Source of the DNA: Batkoa obscura
Lineage: Eukaryota; Entomophthoromycota; Entomophthoromycetes; Entomophthorales; Batkoaceae
Direction: 5' to 3'
Assembly (NCBI GenBank): GCA_030770535.1
Contig: JASVEC010000201.1
Location: 1 to 32,461 of the forward strand
Length of the DNA: 32,461 nt
The first letter of the stretch is position 1, and each line of letters opens with the position of its first letter. The translations under genes and the position numbers were made by a program. Below the pieces are notes generated by a model. That model was not told where the DNA came from and made no database searches. It saw only the letters and a program-made list of their open reading frames with translations. This document shows positions 32,062 through 32,461 of the stretch, in pieces.

Positions 32062-32461
32062 TTAAATTAGTTTAATTAAATTATCAATTTCGTATTCATT
32101 TCTTCTTTCTCCTAAAACCTTAACTTCACTCCGTGGTTTTGTTTTGATTAATTGTGTTATAAATACGCTATGCCTAGAGATTTACGTTAACAATGAGAAA
32201 TAAAATTGAAACATTAAAATTTACCTGTGCGACCATACTTCCAACATCGTGGGATGAAGCAGGCACTACCACAGCTGTGCCTTTTTTTAGCCAATTGTCC
32301 AAATGCTTCAACATATTTCTCAGCAACGGTTAGAGAAACTGCATCGGAACCCCCTTGTTTTGTATACTTTTGGAAACCTTCTCAATTCCTGCGGCGGAGT
32401 GGCGGTAGCCCATCAATAAGATAGCATCTGACTCACCCTTAGCTTGGTTGATTTGTTGCAT
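32062..32461 (-). CDS. 3' part of a stomatin-like protein 2 gene, 5' cut by window edge, frame broken
   Basis: The reverse strand encodes the C-terminal part of a mitochondrial SLP-2/STOML2-like SPFH protein. It begins with INQAKGESDAILLM, then AAGIEKVSKSIQ, GGSDAVSLTVAEKYVEAF, GQLAKK, GTAVVVPASSHDVGSMVAQ, an intron (32224-32174), and a last exon with KPRSEVKVLGERRNEYEI to a TAA at 32064-32062. These pieces lie in different frames: changes fall near 32415-32440, at an A run near 32360, at an A7 run at 32282-32288, and at the last splice. Either the contig end carries indel errors or the gene is decaying. The tail lies 190 bp from the convergent Aquarius stop. Confidence 0.75.

Noticed and set aside
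32227-32424. 65-codon frame on the + strand
   Set aside because: Antisense of the stomatin-like C-terminal coding sequence.

Overview
The window reads as nuclear DNA of an AT-rich, intron-rich fungus. Short GT-AG introns (about 44-80 nt, donors mostly GTAAGT or GTAATT) interrupt most genes. Gene content (full-length TOR kinase, Gup1-type MBOAT, BEM46-type hydrolase, secreted tyrosinase, histidine-brace LPMO-like protein, F-box/LRR protein, Aquarius) fits an early-diverging zygomycete-grade fungus. Entomophthoromycotina (Conidiobolus-like) is my best guess, but this is inference from gene content and style only.

Layout. 1-396: 3' end of an unrecognised gene. 764-7990 (-): TOR kinase in two exons, with an AT-repeat-filled intron. 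8115-10595 (-): an unrecognised eight-exon gene encoding a 702-aa protein, divergent from LIP2 (10726-11728, +; five exons; lipoyl/octanoyl transferase). 12721-14017 (+): BEM46/ABHD13-like hydrolase with eight exons, one of 18 nt. 14100-16455 (-): GUP1-like MBOAT, ten exons. 16456-25350: an accessory stretch with intronless secreted enzymes (tyrosinase 19242-20432; LPMO-like 21981-22739), a decayed PHD-SRA-RING (UHRF1-like) gene at about 22.85-24.96 kb, and most of the non-coding repeats. 25353-26735 (-): F-box/LRR protein. 26911-31871 (+): Aquarius-type spliceosomal helicase, eight exons. 32062-32461 (-): 3' part of a stomatin-like protein 2 gene, broken by several frame changes at the window edge.

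The main unlisted signal is a family of about 105-bp terminal-inverted-repeat elements (MITE-like). There are seven recognisable copies and one fragment between 12.3 and 25.1 kb. One copy lies inside the decayed UHRF1-like gene. Another is split by a 430-bp solo-LTR-like insertion. A separate, near-perfect foldback element lies at 18511-18611, and a second, more diffuse dispersed repeat has copies at 11.8, 12.2 and 21.5 kb.

The core genes serve growth signalling (TOR), mitochondrial lipoylation (LIP2), GPI-anchor or membrane remodelling (GUP1) and splicing (Aquarius). They form no operon-like unit; neighbours are simply close together, with two divergent pairs (the 702-aa gene with LIP2; the F-box gene with Aquarius). 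All exon models were read by eye from splice motifs, reading phase and family similarity. Two junctions (GUP1 exon 1/2 and Aquarius exon 5/6) do not close in frame, and I state this rather than force them.
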